A DNA stretch of 6,375 nt from Parachlamydiaceae bacterium. Lineage in GTDB: Bacteria; Chlamydiota; Chlamydiia; Chlamydiales; Parachlamydiaceae. The stretch covers positions 1-6,375 of the forward strand of contig JACDDG010000146.1 in NCBI GenBank assembly GCA_013817115.1. The letters are read 5' to 3'. Shown here one piece after another: positions 3,743 through 6,375 of this stretch (position 1 is its first letter; each line of letters opens with the position of its first letter). Made by a program: the position numbers and the translations under genes. The notes under the pieces were generated by a model. That model was not told the DNA's origin and searched no databases. It saw nothing but the letters and a program-made list of their open reading frames with translations.

Positions 3743-5848
3743 ATGGATGCAATTACATCCCACTCTCAAATTCAAGCTACTAAATCTTCTTCTATTTCAG
3801 AAGGCGGCTTCTCATCAAAAGACAAAGACAACTTAACATTTACTAAAAATATCACTGTTAATAATGAAGAATACACAATAGCTATAACTTTTAAACCCTC
3901 TGACTCTGCAAAACAAAAAGAAGTTTTTTTAAAGAATTATGGTGATAACGCAGAAAAAGTTGTAAATATTGCTATAAGCTTGGGGCTAGGAAAAGTAAAA
4001 GCCCCGACAGAAAATAAAACAACTAGAAATTACACTGTAACAGCAATAAATTTCCAATCAGATAAGGACGGTTTTAAAGCAAGTAAAACAAAAACAAATA
4101 CTGATGATGGGACCTCAAAAGCCAGCGCCCCAAAAGCTAAGTACAAATCTAAAGAAGATGATTCTGAATCAATAAAAACTCATAATCTTGAAAAAAATAA
4201 AAACTTAGGTTTAATGGGTGATATTTATAATCGAATGAGTGGTTCGACTGTTGAAAAGAGTCAATCGGGACAAACAGAAAATCAATTTAATCATCAATCT
4301 CTTGTGCCTGAACAAAAAGATCAACATGTTAAAACAACTAACAACTTTCAAAAACCTGTTAATAATTCTAGTCAGTCTACTCTTAAACATAGTGCTCAAG
4401 ATGTAAAAGAGCGGGTTGAATTGGCGGCTCCTTCAAAACATGCTGCCGTAAGCGATGTAGAAATGCGAGCTTTACTTAAAGGGGAAAGAGGTATTGATAA
4501 TAGTTTTCCACTTCCACTCTCGTATGAAGAACCTGATGTTCATGGATCGCCTCCCGATTATCCTCCCCCTACTTTTGATGAGCTAGATGTACATGGATCG
4601 CCTCCCGATTATCCTCCCCCTACTTTTGATGAGCTAGATGTACATGGATCACCTCCCGATTACCCTCCCCCTACTTTTGATGAGCTAGATGTACACGGAT
4701 CACCTCCCGATTATCCTCCCCCATTATTTGAAGAACCTGATGTGCATGAATTAAATAAGAATGAAAGAATTAGCAATACTAATGACGTTAAAACTGAAGA
4801 GACTGATAATTCTAAAGATATTGGACGTGCAGAAAGAATTACGATGGATGCGGCTAAAGAAGTACATACCTCTGAAATAACTTACGTTGGAAACCTTGAA
4901 GATCTAAAATTGCGTACAACTTCCATGCAAAAAGATGACCAGCCGAAAGAAATTAGGGAGTTTGGTAAAAATTTAGAGTTACAGCTAAACTCTTTGCTAC
5001 CTTCATCTAGTAATTATCTTTCAGGTTTAGATGAAGCCATGAAAAAAACGGATCTTTACGAAGTATTGGATGGAATTTGCGAAAATTACGCTGAAAATAA
5101 AGAAACACTTTTTAAACCTTTTGAAGAATATGCTCAAAAATTTGATGGGCTCTTAGAGACTTTAAAACAGCTTAATAAGCAATATCCAGATCAAATGCAG
5201 TCATTGAATAGCCCAAAACCCTCTGCGCTGAATTTACAGGCCTTACTTATTCTACCCATTCAAAGAGGTCCCCGTCATGTGATGACACCAACCGAAGTTG
5301 CCGGCAATTTTAATAAATTAAATAGCTTAAAAGGTGAGGTAGCAAAGAATTTTTTATTGGCGAACAAACTTTCCGAAACTGTCAATTCTAATAAAAAAAG
5401 AATGGACGTCGTTAACCAGTCAAAAAAACTTTTTGATGTGGACGCTGGAATACCTAAGCTGCAAGATCTACAAAAGAAAATTGCTGGTGGTTATAAAGGA
5501 AAAATGAAAGATAGTGAACTTATCGCTGTTCAAAGCATGCGTTCTCGTTATGATTCCTTGGGTGTCGGTTTCCTAAATAGGGGCAAAGTGGGAACAAGTG
5601 ATTCATCTTTAAACGCGGTGAAAAATTTGTATGATACATTAAAAAAATTAGAAAGAGATATTGAACCTTTAGCTAATCAAGAAGAATTAGATGCTCTAAA
5701 TCCAGAATTAAAACCCCTTAGAGATAATTGTGCTGCTCAGCTTAATGAGTTACGAGAAAGCCTAAAAAAAGATGAGTGGGTGTCAAAATCTTTAGCAAAT
5801 TTAAAACTTCAAGATCGCAATTATAATGAATCCAAAGAGGTGAAATGA
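3743..5848 (+). CDS. Putative secreted effector with PPxY repeats and Dbl-homology (RhoGEF) domain
   Basis: A 701-residue mosaic protein. Residues 1-27 are Ser/Thr-rich and lack a Sec signal, as in type III secretion signals. Residues 28-108 look like a small alpha/beta domain I do not recognise. Residues 109-260 are low-complexity linker. Residues 265-332 are four PPDY repeats. Residues about 364-555 resemble a Dbl-homology domain, the exchange factor for Rho/Rac/Cdc42 GTPases. Its first conserved region is 'AKEVHTSEITYVGNLEDLK' (371-389). A middle helix runs from 'ENKETLFKPFEEYAQKF' (451-467) to 'LETLKQLNKQYP' (471-482). The hallmark 'LLILPIQRGPRHVM' (501-514) compares with 'LLIKPVQRIPRYPLL' in eukaryotic DH domains. 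I see no PH domain; residues 556-701 are mostly helical. There is no membrane segment. The function is inferred: delivery into a host cell and Rho activation. Bacterial WxxxE and SopE-type factors are not similar in sequence. Confidence 0.75.
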   Translation: MDAITSHSQIQATKSSSISEGGFSSKDKDNLTFTKNITVNNEEYTIAITFKPSDSAKQKEVFLKNYGDNAEKVVNIAISLGLGKVKAPTENKTTRNYTVTAINFQSDKDGFKASKTKTNTDDGTSKASAPKAKYKSKEDDSESIKTHNLEKNKNLGLMGDIYNRMSGSTVEKSQSGQTENQFNHQSLVPEQKDQHVKTTNNFQKPVNNSSQSTLKHSAQDVKERVELAAPSKHAAVSDVEMRALLKGERGIDNSFPLPLSYEEPDVHGSPPDYPPPTFDELDVHGSPPDYPPPTFDELDVHGSPPDYPPPTFDELDVHGSPPDYPPPLFEEPDVHELNKNERISNTNDVKTEETDNSKDIGRAERITMDAAKEVHTSEITYVGNLEDLKLRTTSMQKDDQPKEIREFGKNLELQLNSLLPSSSNYLSGLDEAMKKTDLYEVLDGICENYAENKETLFKPFEEYAQKFDGLLETLKQLNKQYPDQMQSLNSPKPSALNLQALLILPIQRGPRHVMTPTEVAGNFNKLNSLKGEVAKNFLLANKLSETVNSNKKRMDVVNQSKKLFDVDAGIPKLQDLQKKIAGGYKGKMKDSELIAVQSMRSRYDSLGVGFLNRGKVGTSDSSLNAVKNLYDTLKKLERDIEPLANQEELDALNPELKPLRDNCAAQLNELRESLKKDEWVSKSLANLKLQDRNYNESKEVK
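4535..4738 (+). repeat. Four tandem 51-bp repeats encoding PPDY motifs
   Basis: Units start at 4535, 4586, 4637 and 4688. Each encodes 17 residues of the form DVHGSPPDYPPPTFDEL; the fourth ends PPPLFEEP, and a partial fifth DVH follows at 4739. GAAGAACCTGATGT flanks both ends of the array. The first three units differ from their neighbours at only one to three bases, so copy number probably changes by slippage or recombination. PPDY fits the PPxY ligand of WW domains, YPPP fits the YxxP ligand of some SH2 domains if phosphorylated, and PDYP fits a minimal PxxP. Confidence 0.95.
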
Positions 5849-6148
5849 TTTAGTCATGATTTTAATACAAACGTACTAGAAAAATTGAAAGTATATCCAA
5901 TGAGTTTCTTTCCAGTTATCACCCATTGAATTATCAGTATTTTTTCTGACGGGGCTCTCACTTGTCTTTTGCAGAAGGACTTGTAAAAGACAAAATTTAT
6001 TTCGAAATCCTCTACTCTTTTTGCCTTACCCCCTCTATTCCATAATAAATCAAAATATATAAAATATTGTTTTTGTTTTTCCTTTTAAAATATAGACTCA
6101 AAGTTGTAAAACTTGGAATGTCCATACCCAATAAAAATAGAGGTCAAA
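5849..6148. other. Gene-free AT-rich gap with a hairpin
   Basis: I see no coding potential on either strand. The stretch holds a 12-bp hairpin (5962-5993), a pyrimidine-rich tract (6009-6033), poly-T patches (6067-6086) and a small AAGTT/AACTT hairpin (6101-6114). A weak promoter is possible near 6067-6096 (TTGTTT, then TATAGA after 18 bp) for the small gene that follows. Confidence 0.5.
5962..5993 (+). terminator. Hairpin downstream of the effector gene, possible terminator
   Basis: TTGTCTTTTGCA (5962-5973) pairs with TGTAAAAGACAA (5982-5993), 12 bp including one G.U, around an 8-nt loop. It lies 113 bp after the effector stop. The following bases are AATTTATTT rather than a clean T-run, so termination strength is uncertain; a 3'-end stabiliser is the alternative. 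Confidence 0.45.
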
Positions 6149-6301
6149 ATGAGCTGGATGCTAAATTATTATTCCGAAAGAGTTCCACAAAACGATAATG
6201 TGATTGCAAAGTTGAGGCTGGCGACCAAAAAAGAGGCCGAAGAGGAATTTGTTGGCATGTCAGAAATATGGCCTAAATTTGAAATTTTACTGTCAATTTA
6301 A
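6149..6301 (+). CDS. Small hypothetical protein, 50 residues
   Basis: I chose the ATG at 6149, which has AGAGG at 6139-6143 five bases upstream, over an in-frame TTG at 6113 without a clear ribosome binding site. The peptide starts MSWMLNYYSERVPQ, continues with a charged helical stretch 'LATKKEAEEEFVGM' (26-39), and ends 'IWPKFEILLSI'. It has no signal peptide or membrane segment, and I recognise no family. It could be a genuine small protein or the surviving piece of a larger decayed gene. It lies 63 bp before the next gene start and could share a transcript with it. Confidence 0.45.
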   Translation: MSWMLNYYSERVPQNDNVIAKLRLATKKEAEEEFVGMSEIWPKFEILLSI

Positions 6302-6364
6302 GTTTCTGCTTCCCTTCCAAGGTGATAATGGTGTAAACATATTCTTCAAAGTAAAGGAGAATAA

Positions 6365-6375
6365 ATGGAATACAC
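6365..6375 (+). CDS. Start of a gene running out of the window
   Basis: AAAGGAG (6353-6359) stands five bases before an ATG at 6365, matching the ribosome binding site and spacing of the effector gene. Only ATG GAA TAC AC is visible (Met-Glu-Tyr), so the product cannot be named. Confidence 0.5.

Noticed and set aside
4535..4738. CRISPR-like array
   Set aside because: The repeats are directly adjacent, in frame within a gene, and have no unique spacers.
3743..5848. WxxxE-type bacterial GEF motif or type IV secretion E-block in the effector
   Set aside because: The only Trp I see (residue 679) is followed by VSKS, not xxxE, and the C-terminus (NYNESKEVK) is not a convincing Glu-rich block. 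The N-terminus fits type III secretion better, but the route is unproven.

Overview
This AT-rich window has every supportable gene on the + strand. It looks like the chromosome of a host-associated, obligately intracellular bacterium. My best guess is a Chlamydiae lineage living in amoebae (Parachlamydiaceae-like). The deformylase has a 'YYG-P-LR-KA' start and a 'MHENDH-NGVL' third motif, which I recall from chlamydial deformylases. There is also a eukaryotic-type signalling domain in a large effector-like protein. Legionellales is the main alternative, and no rRNA or other phylogenetic marker is present to settle it.

Layout: bases 1-42 form a strong bidirectional terminator of an upstream gene outside the window. 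A sigma70-type promoter overlapped by a 7+3+7 palindrome (199-227) drives a higB-higA type II toxin-antitoxin pair (254-1134) whose genes overlap by 7 bp. Next come an exported VanX/DdpX-type D-Ala-D-Ala dipeptidase (1300-1959) and, 40 bp later, a fusion of a YchJ-like SEC-C domain with a complete peptide deformylase (2000-2974). These two are probably co-transcribed.

Bases 2975-3742 hold no long gene but carry two mobile-like repeats. One is a 126-bp element with 46-bp imperfect inverted arms (3070-3195). The other is a 199-bp MITE-like element with 23-bp terminal inverted repeats and a 6-bp target duplication (3358-3556). An extended -10 promoter, a 20-codon mini-ORF and a strong ribosome binding site follow.

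The centrepiece is a 701-residue protein (3743-5848). It has a Ser/Thr-rich N-terminus, an unknown alpha/beta domain, a disordered linker, four near-identical 17-residue repeats each carrying a PPDY (PPxY) motif, and a region that reads as a Dbl-homology (RhoGEF) domain, followed by a helical tail. I infer a secreted effector that could recruit host WW- or SH3-domain proteins and activate a host Rho-family GTPase. After a hairpin and an AT-rich gap comes a 50-residue unknown protein (6149-6301), and the first codons of another gene begin at 6365.

The toxin-antitoxin pair, the wall dipeptidase and deformylase, and the effector are three independent units. Nothing in the sequence suggests that they act together.
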